Made by a program: the position numbers and the translations under genes. Source: Usnea hakonensis (Eukaryota; Ascomycota; Lecanoromycetes; Lecanorales; Parmeliaceae). From it: a DNA stretch of 64,000 nucleotides. A model generated the notes under the pieces. The model was not told where the DNA came from. It was given only the letters and a program-made list of their open reading frames with translations, and made no database searches. Below, in pieces: positions 44,883 through 56,329 of the stretch; position 1 is the stretch's first letter, and the number at the start of each line of letters is the position of its first letter. The stretch lies in assembly GCA_013423325.1 (NCBI GenBank), contig BLJB01000019.1:1-64000 (forward strand), in the 5' to 3' direction.

Positions 44883-46571
44883 GTTTAAAACCTCTGAGGC
44901 ATGAAATGTAGAATGTTTTAGAAGTACTTTGGAATTGTGGGTTGAGCTGCGAGACAGTCAGACGTAGAAATGGAAATATTTGCAGCGAAAGAAAACAACA
45001 GAGGAGGTAGCCCCCTTCTATGTATAAGTCGGCACGGGCTGGGGATCACCGAAGTCTCGTGACTCTTGGCCCAAAATTGGGATGACTCAGCCAATTCCGT
45101 GCAAAGCGATAGGCTGTAAACGCTAGGGGAGCTTTAATTGGCCCTGAAAAAGTTCTTTGCATAACGATCTACCCGAGTTGAGAATAGAAGAGCGCCAAGA
45201 CTTCGGTCCCTCGACGGTAGCATAGGTTCCATGCGTAATGCACATCCTCAATGTTACGGGTAGATCACAAATCCCAATCTACACGGAAATACCCTCATAT
45301 TCGCAAAGTAGAGGCTCCGTGCATCGGCCTGCGTCACCCCTATCGAACTTAGCCTAACAAAAAAGGTATACGATGACCTCTCGTATTCACGAAGCACAAG
45401 TCGAGGGAACCTTGCCCCCGGCAAACAGATCGTCATTCTAGGGCGCAGTTCCCTTCTTTAGTTGCCGAGGTGTCATAAATGAAACGAGCTCGGGGATATG
45501 GTATTATATTGTTGTTGGCTTTTACTGGAATTTCTGACTGGGCCAACCACCTAGCTGTGAAATCAGTGGTGTTGTTTCACAGGGATTAAAGGGTACAATG
45601 TACGAACCAGGAAAAGATCCACATAAATTTGATGATCTCATAACCATGACTCGTCGTAGCCTGCGTGGCCCGCTGACGACGGCCGTGCTGGCTGCAGAAA
45701 TGGGGGCAAGTTTAACCCAAGCTCGGACGAAGCCGAAGTATTACATAAGAAAATCCGACGTAGCGGCTGGTTCCACTGTCTGGGAGAGAAAAAACGTAAT
45801 ATTACGAGCGTCAGTCTGGAGATGCATAGGCAAACAAGGTAATAATTTGGTATCGCCTCGCAGCGGAGAAGTCACAAACCTTTGCTCATTCCCACCAGAT
45901 GAAGTTCAGACAATGGGCCAAGCACTTGATCATGTCGTGTCAATGTCAAAGATTCCAGCAATAGCAAAAGTATTGGGGCTGTTTGATCTCTAAATCGATC
46001 TTCCCATCATCTCCTGCCCAAAGCAAAGCTTTCTGGTTTGGGTAAAAGATCCTTTGGCCTCTCCATCATCCCACAGAAGAAAAGCTATATCATTTAGTAT
46101 TCTCAATCGCCATCTATTGTCAACTTATGATTCTCCGCCTTGATCGTGAGAGTCAACGTTGTTGTAGAGCGAAGATATTATACAAAGCCGCGACTTTTCC
46201 TTAGGGTCACTACAAGAGCCTTGGCATTTAAGCCCGATGAAGACATTTCGGATTTAAGCTCTTGGCAAAACTACTTTATCCGGTTAGCATCGATCTGCTT
46301 GGAAATCAAACTCGGGATTTGATCTTGGCATTCTTTCCTCATTCAGTAATGGGGCAAGAGAATTGAGGCCGAGGAATCCGAGCTTGGATCCTTTGTTATT
46401 GATATAAGAGATATCTCGTGCCTCTAGAATAGAGTGTTGAATCCCAAGCAGTAACACATTCAATTGATTAATTGATAATCTAGCGGCAGACTTCTCGGAA
46501 CCCTATCTTCCACCTCATCAACTTGCGAACAGTATCACCTCTACCGAGCAACACATCTCCCACTCACCACC
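44883..46571. other. Intergenic, one doubtful small frame
   Basis: Apart from the frame at 45598-45993, I see nothing. The last 70 bp are a C/T-rich leader (ACCTCATCAACTTGCG, CACTCACCACCATG) for the NmrA-like gene. Confidence 0.4.
45598..45993 (+). CDS. Hypothetical small protein, low confidence
   Basis: A 131-residue uninterrupted frame with ATG in GGGTACAATG. There is no signal peptide, membrane helix or known domain, and composition is ordinary. It may be a chance frame or an exon of a decayed gene. Confidence 0.25.
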   Translation: MYEPGKDPHKFDDLITMTRRSLRGPLTTAVLAAEMGASLTQARTKPKYYIRKSDVAAGSTVWERKNVILRASVWRCIGKQGNNLVSPRSGEVTNLCSFPPDEVQTMGQALDHVVSMSKIPAIAKVLGLFDL

Positions 46572-47504
46572 ATGTCCAAGCTACTTACTGTCTTCGGCGC
46601 CACAGGCCAGCAAGGTGGCTCCGTCATCAACTATGTTATCAATGATCCCGAGCTATCCAAAATCTACAGAGTCCGCGGCATTACACGCGACTCATCTAGC
46701 GCCTCCGCCCAAGCACTCCAGTCCAAAGGCGTCGAAGTGGTCAAAGCCGATGCCGACGACGCCGAATCCCTCCAACGAGCCTTGCACGGCACCCACACCG
46801 TCTTCTGCGTCACCGCCACAATCTATGACGCCAAACTAAAAGAACGCGAGCTGGCTCAAGGAAAAGCCATGACCGACGCCGCCGTCGCCTCGGGCGTGCA
46901 ATACTTCATCTTCAGCACCCTAACCAACGGCGGCAAAATGTCCGGCGGCAAGCTCCAAAAGCTCGCCCACTTCGACGTAAAAGCCGAGATTGAAGAGTAC
47001 ATTCGCGCGCAGCCGATGAAGAGCGCATTCTTCGCCCCGGGGAGCTTCATGCAGAATTTCAACCACTTCATGGGCCCGCGACCCTCTGGCGACGGGACCT
47101 ACGCCATTGCGAACTTTGTCAAACCCACGACGCAACTCCCGCTCATCGACACGAATGACGATAGCGGCAAATACGTCGGTGCGATCCTCGCCGAGCCGGA
47201 GAAGTACGAAGGTAAAGTGTTTTCGGCAGCGACGGAGCTATATTCGTATAACGAGGTTGTGGAGGCGATGAGTAAGGCGACTGGCAAGACGGTCCAGTAC
47301 AAGCAGCTGCCCTTGGAGGTGTGGAGCAATTTCTTGCCGGCTGAGTCGAAGGACTATCTGGTGGATATGTTTATGTGGATTCAGGACTATGGGTACTATG
47401 GTCCGCAGACTGTGGAGTTGGTTGACTGGACTACCAAGCAGGCACGAGGCAAGTTGACAACTTTGGACGAGTATCTCGTCAAATGTCCGCTTCATTTGCA
47501 GTGA
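46572..47504 (+). CDS. NmrA-like NAD(P)-binding protein
   Basis: A single exon of 310 residues, the usual length of NmrA-like proteins. The dinucleotide-binding motif TVFGATGQQGGSV is at residues 6-18. Other family landmarks are GITRDSSS (NADP-type discrimination region), VVKADADD, HTVFCVTATIYD, VQYFIFSTL and SAFFAPGSFMQNF. The short-chain-reductase catalytic Tyr-x3-Lys is absent, as expected. Such proteins sense NAD(P) redox state and can bind GATA factors in nitrogen control, or act as isoflavone-reductase-like enzymes. Third-position G/C is high, suggesting good expression. Confidence 0.93.
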   Translation: MSKLLTVFGATGQQGGSVINYVINDPELSKIYRVRGITRDSSSASAQALQSKGVEVVKADADDAESLQRALHGTHTVFCVTATIYDAKLKERELAQGKAMTDAAVASGVQYFIFSTLTNGGKMSGGKLQKLAHFDVKAEIEEYIRAQPMKSAFFAPGSFMQNFNHFMGPRPSGDGTYAIANFVKPTTQLPLIDTNDDSGKYVGAILAEPEKYEGKVFSAATELYSYNEVVEAMSKATGKTVQYKQLPLEVWSNFLPAESKDYLVDMFMWIQDYGYYGPQTVELVDWTTKQARGKLTTLDEYLVKCPLHLQ

Positions 47505-48830
47505 CTGGTTCCTGTAGGTGTCCATCAAAGGAGACGTGCACGAGTGGAGATGGGCGAGAGATACTTGAGAGGGAGGGAGAGAAAAAGAGTGGAAAGCCAG
47601 TGTCCATTTTAAGTAGATCACAGAGAATCAAAGCAAATGTCATTTGAGCAGATCATTTCACATGCATGATATGTCCGAATATATCCCCGATGAACACCAA
47701 AAAGGTGACAAGTGTTCAATTACATCAAGCTCCGAGATGTCAAATCATGACCTTTCTCGCTGCGTCTGATCTGACAGTATAGGGGTCAGAAAGTGGCATT
47801 CGGCGCACTTGCCTTGCTGAGCCTAAGATTTCTGGCCTCTACCTAAATACCTTGGATTTTCTTAGAAGACAATAATATCACACTTTTGCTCCCTACAAGG
47901 CCCTTATTATCTTTTTACTCTGGCATCGTAACCGCGACACAGTACACGACATTGATCCTGGGCTTCTAAAACCCCAAGGCTCGATACAGCGTCAAACAAA
48001 GGGCGTTTCGAGAGACTTCATGTTTGGAGGTGTAGGGCGCAATGCACCTTTGTCCTTTGTTGGAGCCTCGGACAGCTATCATCGGCGACGTTGTTCAAGC
48101 CACCCAAAACATCAGTGATACAGCTCCATGTTTAACCCCTACAAGGCTACGACGCGGCTTGGTTTTTCAGGATGCACCACCGAAGCGCAACGTGTTCTCC
48201 ATAAGTTTGGCAATGCTCTCACCAAACGCTAGACCCTCACTGCTGGAATTACAAATTTCGAGCGTGATGGCAATTTTTTGACCAGAGTGAAGGTTACGTT
48301 GAAAGGTATCTTACCGCAAACTTTGAAGACTTTTCCTTCGAGGATCAAGCTCATTGTTCATCAAGCATCAGCAACTAGTGCTTTCTATTTCAGGCTTATG
48401 TCTCTTTGACCCATCAATAACACATTTGAAATAATTGGGACATGATTGGCATTAGACATGAGATGTGAAAATTAAGGTATTGTTTACATGAACAAGCTTA
48501 AATTAATTGTGTCGTCCCTCGATAAGCTTGGAACATGTGATACAGATTCCGAATAACGCGGGCATTGACAGGCTATCCGGACAGGTGACTTGAAACAAAG
48601 CACTCCAAATAAAGAGTACTACTCCGGGGGAAATTTTGGTTTCATTCTTTCATCATTGAAACAGAATACCAAACATAACAATCAGGTAACACAACATTGC
48701 GATACCCTTAAATATCACTCTTCCCCATCTCGCATTTGATCTTCAGAAAACATTCACCTTCGCAGTCCCAACAATACCACAAGTTCCCCACATTTCAAAC
48801 CGGCTTTGAAAAATAAAAAGACAAACAAAC
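47505..48830. other. Intergenic, no feature seen
   Basis: 3' region of the NmrA-like gene and upstream region of the secreted precursor gene. The short frame at 48042-48281 has no support. Confidence 0.45.
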
Positions 48831-49427
48831 ATGCACTCCTCAACCATCACCGCTTTCCTACTTCCCCTCCTCCTCTCCTCCGTCCTCGCAGTTCCAACGC
48901 TTGTACAGAATGGACCAACGCCGGTACGGAGAGACATAACCCGCGTGACCAGCCCTCCTCCGTACTTGCAAAGTATCTCAGCCAACCTTCAAAAAGACGG
49001 ACAATCTGCAGACGCTGAGTTGGTAGAGACTAATATCACTCGTCGCAAACGATCGATCATAGGCAGACAGGACGACAACGACAACGAAGCCCCCCCAGCC
49101 ACGGATCCGAACCCGGTCGAAAGTGGTATGGAAAGTGCTATGGATCAATTTGCTGCACAAGGAATGGAAAACGAGGCATCCGCAGATGCCGCGGGAGAAG
49201 ACCCCGCCGCGTGTTTTGGACCGTGCAAACGATCGATCATAGGCCGACAGGACGAAAACGAAGCCGCCACCACTCCAACCACGGGTCAGAACGAGGAACT
49301 CCAACAGGATATCGACGCCAGCAAGGCCACGGATGTCCCTACCTGGCAGGCAGATATCGACACGGAAGACGCAATCATTGGGTATGAGCAGTCCGTGGGA
49401 CAGGATCAGCAACCAGGGACTACCTGA
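48831..49427 (+). CDS. Secreted Kex2-type repeat precursor (KEP; possible RiPP precursor)
   Basis: The product has 198 residues. It starts with a signal peptide (MHSSTITAFLLPLLLSSVLA), then a VRRD dibasic site. It carries the nonapeptide KRSIIGRQD twice, at residues 73-81 and 133-141, each followed by acidic Asp/Glu/Asn and an Ala/Pro/Thr-rich spacer. KR in front of a repeated short peptide is the hallmark of Kex2-processed precursors, which give fungal pheromones and dikaritin RiPPs. The two repeats are also nearly identical in DNA. One Cys pair (CFGPC) sits just before the second repeat. No DUF3328 (UstY-type) gene is in the window, so cyclisation is unsupported; a linear secreted peptide is equally possible. 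Confidence 0.75.
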   Translation: MHSSTITAFLLPLLLSSVLAVPTLVQNGPTPVRRDITRVTSPPPYLQSISANLQKDGQSADAELVETNITRRKRSIIGRQDDNDNEAPPATDPNPVESGMESAMDQFAAQGMENEASADAAGEDPAACFGPCKRSIIGRQDENEAATTPTTGQNEELQQDIDASKATDVPTWQADIDTEDAIIGYEQSVGQDQQPGTT

Positions 49428-50956
49428 TGGTAGGAGAAAAACGATATTAGTGGCATTCGCACAGTCAAGTCAATGAAATGCCTTTTCGTCACCACGTACC
49501 AACTGAGATTCTGCTGTTAGTAGTAACGTCGTGAGCCCCCAAATATTGACTTGCCCATTGCCGCTACAAGCCTACATACTTTATCTTGTAAATGATGCAC
49601 CACCTTTCAACACATGTATAACATGCTTGGCGATAGTCTCAGCAAGAGGCTTTACAAGGTAGTCCAGTACCTCTTTCTACATGGATAATCCACCAATCCT
49701 ACACACCATAACCAATCCCCAACATTCAATCTGCACCTCGATCTTCTGCTTAAACCCACTGCACAAACACTATCCCATTCTTCTCCTAATGCATAAAGCC
49801 AAATTTCTCTGTTGCATTGCCAGACAATGAGTACTTACAGACAGACAGATCCCAAGCCCTCCACTCACCCGCGGCAGTCTCTGATACCAACCACATTTCA
49901 CCAGCCGATTACCAGAGACGGATGACGCAACCATTAGAAGAATCACGTCTACCACCGCAACCTATATTGCCGAACGGTTTCTATTCTATACCGCTCTCCC
50001 TCTTCCCCTCGTCTTCCCTCCCCTCTCCCCCTCTTCTCTCCCGAACATCCCCATATAAACCCCTTCCTCAACACCTCCAAATATCCACCAACTCTCCACC
50101 TCCCCTCCATCCCCTCCCCCTCCATCCCCCAAAAACAATCCCCTCCAAAAAGCCAAAATCCCACCCCGCCCCACCTTCCGGACCTCCTACCACATACTCC
50201 CACGTGTGCACGCTGACTCTACCCACGGTACTTAACAAAATTTTAATTTTGTATGATGATGGATGTGTAGGATAGTAGATAGTAGGTGGGTAAGTAACAA
50301 GACTAGTCCAGGGAAAAGGTAGTTAGTATAGAAGCCTCAACGGACGATGCCGAGTTTGCGAGGTGAAAGCTAGGGATAATCAGTTAGGGAAGGGGGGCGG
50401 GGGTTAGATAAGCAGGAAAAATAGTAAGATAGATATTTCCCATCATCATCACGAGAACGCTCTTCCAAACCGCACTCCAGGGCCTCATTCCCGGTTCTCC
50501 AGAGCTATTACTATAATAAAAAAACGCAATAGACCCAACCCCTTATAACTCAGCATGCTTATTAAGCATTAATCCCCAGAAGCCCGAAATACAAGACTCT
50601 AATTTCATGCAACCCACCTACCTTACCTACCTACCTACTTAACACACTCCACCCCACCCAAAACCCCCACCCAAACATCCACCCGTTCCCCCCCTAAAAA
50701 AAATTGTGAATAAGATAAGTATTCGAACCCCACCCTCCTCAGAAATATATATCTCGTTTTGTTTGTTTGGTTGGTTGATGAAAGAAGGTGCCTAGAGCTG
50801 TATGCCTACGGCTTTTAGAGGTGGTGGAGGGGTTGGTTGGGTGCGTGGTGAGTACTTGCCGGAGGACGGGGATGGGGGTGGATTGAGGGATGGGATGGGG
50901 GGGGAGATGTATTGAAAGGAGGGGGAAGGGGAAGGGGAAGGGGAAGGGAAGGCATG
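49428..50956. other. Intergenic with strand-asymmetric tracts
   Basis: 49980-50190 is strongly C/T-rich on the plus strand; frames on both strands here are composition artefacts. ACCTACCT-type microsatellite lies at 50610-50640. 50880-50957 is G/A-rich, leading into the G tract. Confidence 0.5.
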
Positions 50957-50972
50957 GTGGGGGGGGGGGGGT

Positions 50973-50973
<1 letters not shown>

Positions 50974-51050
<77 letters not shown>
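50974..51050. repeat. Poly-G tract (77 G)
   Basis: An uninterrupted run of 77 G, with a further G-rich lead-in from 50958 (broken only by TC at 50972-50973). Homopolymer length in assemblies is unreliable. It can form G-quadruplexes. Confidence 0.85.
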
Positions 51051-51052
<2 letters not shown>

Positions 51053-51312
51053 CGGGTTGGGTAGTGGGTATAGAAAGTAAGTGAAGGTCTTGGTGGCTGA
51101 TATTAATATTGGCGTTGTAGTTTTGAGGGAAGGAGAGAAAATGTCTTTGGATTTGGTCTCGGTAAGGTGAGGTTCTTTTTATATATACGGCTACTAGCCT
51201 TCATCGCCATCTCGTTGCATTTACATGTTACACGCAGCCCTCATACATCACCATCAACATCACAGGTATAAAAGTAATCAATCCTCCAACGAAGCGCCTC
51301 ACCACCACCGCG

Positions 51313-51404
<92 letters not shown>
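51313..51404. repeat. Poly-C tract (92 C)
   Basis: An uninterrupted run of 92 C, continuing as C-rich sequence with GG interruptions to 51425, three bases before the stop codon of the minus-strand gene at 51428. With the G tract 262 bp away it forms a potential G:C inverted repeat. Confidence 0.85.
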
Positions 51405-51406
<2 letters not shown>

Positions 51407-51427
51407 CCCCCCCCCCGGCCCCCCCAA

Positions 51428-52822
51428 TCACCCACCCCAATTCCTCCCCCTCGCCGCCTGCAAATCATCCACATTCAACGCCCCCACCCCCTCCCTCACC
51501 AAAACATCCCAAACATGATCCCTCCTCCCCACCGGCCAAGCGGGCGTATCCCAATATCTCGCCCTCAACCCCCTCTCCTCCGCCCCTCTTACCTGACTTC
51601 TGATCCTAAGCACCTGCGTCGGCGAGAGCATACCATGGTACAAAGGGCCAATCTCCTTCTGAAACGACACAGAAGCGTAGTAAGAGTTCTCCGCTGTGTA
51701 TTTCATGCCTGTTAGGACTTGGTCGATGGTGTCTATGGGCGTTGGGTCATCGCCCCAGAGTTGTTCGAGGGGGGCGTCGTAGAAGAGGTCGCGGTATGTG
51801 GTGTTGGCGACGAGGAGGTCGAAGGGGGTGTTACCCGTGCCTACGACTGTGATCAGGCCGGGCACTACAGCCGAGCCGTTGAAGTGGGTCAGCCAGCCGC
51901 GGGAGCGGAAAGGTTCGAGGTGCGCGAGTACGGCGGGGAAGGTCGAGGGGCCATCGGTTTTTATGTCGATGAGGAGGGTGAGAGGAGTCTTTGGGCTGGC
52001 GTCGAAGACGCCGTTGAGGTTTGATGCGTTGGGAGAGGAGGAAGTGGAGGCCGTGTTGTTTGTTGTTGTGATTTGGCTTGGTGTGTTTTGATTGGAGAGA
52101 ATAGAGACTATGGGGTCGATGTATAGAGACTGCAAGGTTCTCTCTTTTGTCAACGACTTCTGGTTGTGGCCAACGAAGAGTTGGTTGCCGGAAAGCCAAA
52201 CATCGGCTTCGACGCTGGTACATCCTGCGGCTAGAGCGTCGTAGAGCGGCACATGGCGCCAGTAATCGTTGTGTGAGTGGCAAGGGATAGGTACGATGTC
52301 GCGACTGAAGTCGGGAGGGAGGTTCGCTGCAAACTGCGTAGGATAATTCGATAGTCCCCAGGAGGCTATAGTCTTGTCGATATCGCTTGGAGGGATTTGG
52401 CGCCGAAGTTGGATTATGTAGTATATTAATAAAGAAGCCAGAATACTAGACAAGATATTAGTAAGGCGTGAGATGAAAGGAGTAGAGCTGAACAACATTA
52501 CGGTAACAGATTCTATGATGGTCAAAAGTAGTAGCTTGGGCACCGGTTGCCGTTGCTTTTCTTTCCATTTTTCAAAAGCAGTACCTGATCTACTACCGCG
52601 TGATCTCTTGAATACCTGAGGGACCGCGGCTGTCAACCATTGGAATCTTGGGCGTGTCTTTTGGACAAGACCTTCTCCTGGGTGATTGACCGAGGTCTCG
52701 CTTTCACTAGACATGACTGAAATTCGGTCTGGGCTGATTGTGCGCACGTTCCAGGAATTGTTTTGGCCGTGGCTGATATTTTCTTCTTGCACTGATGATG
52801 GTTGGGGCCGAGAGATTGGCAT
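51428..52822 (-). CDS. AIM6-like PLC-type phosphodiesterase superfamily protein
   Basis: A single exon of 464 residues. A cytoplasmic N-terminus of about 95 residues precedes a hydrophobic region (about 97-140, two short helices or one long). The catalytic-fold region starts IPCHSHNDYWRHVPLYDALAA with GCTSVEADVWL, matching AIM6/PI-PLC-like TIM barrels (His of HSHND, Glu and Asp of VEADVW, then FVGHN). LLIDIKTDG and LITVVGTGNTPFDLL follow as barrel strands. In yeast AIM6 loss alters mitochondrial inheritance; the substrate is unknown. Its 3' flank is the extreme poly-G (coding-strand sense) tract. Confidence 0.9.
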   Translation of the reverse strand: MPISRPQPSSVQEENISHGQNNSWNVRTISPDRISVMSSESETSVNHPGEGLVQKTRPRFQWLTAAVPQVFKRSRGSRSGTAFEKWKEKQRQPVPKLLLLTIIESVTVMLFSSTPFISRLTNILSSILASLLIYYIIQLRRQIPPSDIDKTIASWGLSNYPTQFAANLPPDFSRDIVPIPCHSHNDYWRHVPLYDALAAGCTSVEADVWLSGNQLFVGHNQKSLTKERTLQSLYIDPIVSILSNQNTPSQITTTNNTASTSSSPNASNLNGVFDASPKTPLTLLIDIKTDGPSTFPAVLAHLEPFRSRGWLTHFNGSAVVPGLITVVGTGNTPFDLLVANTTYRDLFYDAPLEQLWGDDPTPIDTIDQVLTGMKYTAENSYYASVSFQKEIGPLYHGMLSPTQVLRIRSQVRGAEERGLRARYWDTPAWPVGRRDHVWDVLVREGVGALNVDDLQAARGRNWGG

Positions 52823-55800
52823 TGTAGATGAAGGGTGGGACCAGAGAGAAGGAAGTTCGAAACGAGCAGGAATGCGGGGTTTTCGAGAAATATTAAGAAA
52901 TCGGAATATTCGACGAAACTAAAACCCCCATGGCGGGGAGCGTTCGTATTTTGATTGAAGCCGTCTATATTGATAGAATCAGGCCACTGTCCGAAGACGA
53001 AGTCGCAGGCTATCTTATTGTGCACAGCCCTTCGTTGCGATATTTCCACAACGTCATGAAACTGCCTTGAGGCGAGGCTGTCTGCAGCCGGTCATGATCC
53101 TATAAAAGCATATACAGAGGACATTTGGTGTATCGTCATTGGATGGCTTGGCACGCAAACCAAACACAGAGGAAAAAGTATAGCTTGCGTTTTATTTGCC
53201 TGTAGGGTGTTTCCCTGTAATTCGTCTTTCATTTTGTCTTCTGCTTTAGTAATCACAGTATCCGAGCACGTGTAATCCGACTTTTCGCTATTTTGAGTTG
53301 TGGCACACACTCTATAGCATGGAATGTTTCGGTGGTGTGGTGGGGCTCTAGCAGGAGCCCAAGGCAAACCAAAGGCCCAGTCCATGGCTGATTTGATCCA
53401 TAATTGTCCTGACACAACTTGGCGCGAAGATTGGTACGACTGAATCAGGCATTTTTTCACTGTGAGGCAGTGTGAATATGAGGATCGCTAGCAGAAGCGC
53501 TACGAGCGTTTCGTAGGCAGCAGCTGTCACAGATATTTTAAATGTTTGGTGTAAGACATTGCTTGGCGTGATTTGCGCCACGCGACTAATGGCCCGCGCA
53601 GTAACCCCTTTTCTTTTTTCTTTTTTCATCATTGTTGCCCAATTCGGTTCGAATCATCAGTTGGCAGGAGTAGCATTGATCTAGGCTCGCTTACATTTCG
53701 TAAGTCGTAAGTCGTAACAGATCACAATTGTAAGCGTCATCATCAGCCTTGGGATGCTGCCTATCAACTAGGGTCTGTCAATTGGGATTCTGAAGGTCGA
53801 TTTCCAGATGCGCATAATCATCTGCTGTGGTGTAGCATGTTCTTTCCGTATTCTATTTTAATGGATGATGTTGCCTGAAATATGAAACGGAGTATGCTGT
53901 TGTTGTACAGCGTAAGGTGCGCATACAACATAATGCAGGCTGAGGCAGCAGGGGTTCAGAGCCAAGCCCCTTTGCGGGTGGCTACAATAGTTCCGCATAA
54001 GGTAAGGTTCGAACCTTATCAAACAGGACCGGTTGATCCTCGGTGAACATTGGAGATTTCTGCCTCGTTTTTGACCTTGTTGCCTACCCATGCGGCGGCA
54101 GGTGTGTGTTGGAATCAGGAAATACAGCCCACAGAACTAAGAATGGCCAGCCGTGATGCTATGGGGGTGCGATTTGGAGGTGTGCATACCATATTTGTCG
54201 ACTAGATTCCGTGGCTGCTGACTGCAAACGGCCTAGTCAAAGGGTCTAGATCAAAGGCCATTACACCATCCCTCCAATTCCATGCTAGTAGTCCAAACTT
54301 CTTTCCTCCTATTCCAAGCCCCCCGCACATTTCGTGACGATAGAAAGCATGGCCAGAGAATTTGGTCTGGATGGAATTGACAACATCTGCGATACATTTA
54401 GTTCATCGAGTATTCTAGAGGCCGTAAGGGGAGCTTCTTAACTCATATTAGGTTCGATTCTTAATGGCGCTGATCCAATGGTGGAGTGGTTAGTTGTCTT
54501 TTCTGAGGCCGCACCCCTCTTCAGTGAAGCTATACCACCATCAATCCCAACTTCTACAGCCAGAAGAAGCACCTCCCATCAGCAGCGATCATAAAGAACA
54601 ACTACATATTTACAACGTCATGTCTGTTGGGCTCTAATCTCCTAATCTTGAGTTCGCCTCCATCTCCTCCAGGTTGATACCGTGCCATAACCGTGACCGT
54701 GCAGTCAGCCCAAGTACCAGCGGTACGAGCGTTTTGTCGAGGATACTACCTTCTGAATCTGAGACATCCAGGGTGGCAGAGCCTATTCTAGCGTTAGTAC
54801 TACGCTATTTTTAGCTCTCCGAGCCTCAAAGCAAGACAGGTTGGACCTTGTCTTCGAGAGAGGTGCCATATACTCTTTTGCAGCTGCCTTGCCACGTCAG
54901 CGTGTCCAGTTCCTGCCCTACTGGCTTGCGTTCCTCCTATGTATACTCCCATGTCCCATTCCCTCTAGCTAGTCTCCATTATCGCTATTATAGCTGTTGA
55001 ATTCTTCCTACACTCTAAACGTTCAAGTCTCTTACTGTGTCTAAGACAACCACCACCGCGGTGCTTCGCTAGAAGTTTGCATGTGCGTGAAGAATGCCGT
55101 TCCAAGATCGACACATTTAGGCAAACTGCAGATGCAAGGAGCGTCAGCTACCTGAGCAGAATACGCTCTCGGACACTGCTATTTTGAGGAAAATAAGGGT
55201 TGTAAAGTTTTTCGGGGGAGTCAATTAGGCTCCAGCATCCAATTTGAAGGATAGGGACTTTGACCGCTACTGCGGGCGGGAAAAGTTAAAGACACTCAAC
55301 AGCTGGCGGTTTGTTTTGCATACGAGGCTGTCTGCAGTTCCCGCTACCTCGCTGTGACGCTTACGTTGATCATGATGCCGAAGGTGCACTACTCAGCAAC
55401 TGCATGCTCTTATGTCAGCAGGGTATCGTGGCTTGACATCTAAAAGCACCTAAATGATCGGAACAGGATGATGGGTTTTAGATAAATACCCATTATGTTT
55501 GTAGACAATTCCAAAAGTAGCTCACCGCCAGCGCATATAGATTAATTACCTTCTACTCTACCGTAAGATAATAGACCTTGAAGCCTTAATATACTCCACT
55601 GCCAACCAAGGAAAGAGCAGCGACTGGCACCTGGATGGAGGTACCGCCAGATTCGCGTGTTGGATGAATGAAAATACTGTTACAAGTAACTTGCTATCAC
55701 AAGCCGGTTGTGCTAGCAGGCTCTATATATCGTTAGTCAGCATGGCAGTCCATTACTGCAATACAAGCTCTGCGTATTGAAACTTCGTAGCAGCCTCCTC

Positions 55801-56329
55801 AAAGCATAGCGCTGCTGGAATATCTGGGCGAAGTGATTTCAGCTTTGCTTCTGAGGGCAAGCCTTGTGTTCTCATGAAAGAAGAGGGTTCGCCGATGGTC
55901 CTGCTTCTGTAGGTATCGAAATTGTCCCAGGCTGTCTTATGACGGCGGTGGCTTTGTCAATGGCGAAAGGACAGATGCAACAAAGGGAATGTCTGTATTA
56001 TAGCTCAGACAATCATTATCAAAAGTGCTAGATTATGAGCTGCGAGTTTGGTCTTGGGCATTCGATGGTATGTTTGGAAAAGAGAGAAGGATAAGTGACC
56101 CTTACGGAAGTAGGGGCCGAAATAAAGGTGTCGAAGATCTAACATATGTTCGTGTTTCGCATCGATCCGAGAATATAACCCCACAAAGTATCCAAACGGT
56201 GACTTTCTGAATTGAAAACGTCCTAGCTGCGTCAAATACCAGCTTGTGGATCCTTCAGTGAAGCAGCAAGGGACCGGCCCGTCTAGTACCAAAACTCTTT
56301 AATCAGCCCAAGCCATCTACCAGAGCCCA
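52823..56329. other. Long gene-poor stretch
   Basis: No frame with a domain in 3.5 kb (frames at 53092-53632 and 56005-56292 minus are short and featureless). A palindromic TAAGGTTCGAACCTTA at about 54002-54017 resembles a tRNA T-arm but has no surrounding cloverleaf. Confidence 0.4.

Noticed and set aside
49817..50275. 152-codon Pro/Ser-rich frame
   Set aside because: Explained by the pyrimidine-rich tract; no domain, no signal peptide, and an antisense frame is equally long.
50890..51518. Frames encoding poly-Gly or poly-Pro
   Set aside because: Products of the G and C homopolymers and their flanks, not genes.
52633..53632. Minus-strand frames upstream of the AIM6-like gene
   Set aside because: Short, overlapping, no domain; the frame at 52633-53049 overlaps the real gene in another frame.
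54000..54470. Two tRNA-like GGTTCGA words (54002-54017, about 54450)
   Set aside because: The first is only a palindrome; the second lacks paired arms.
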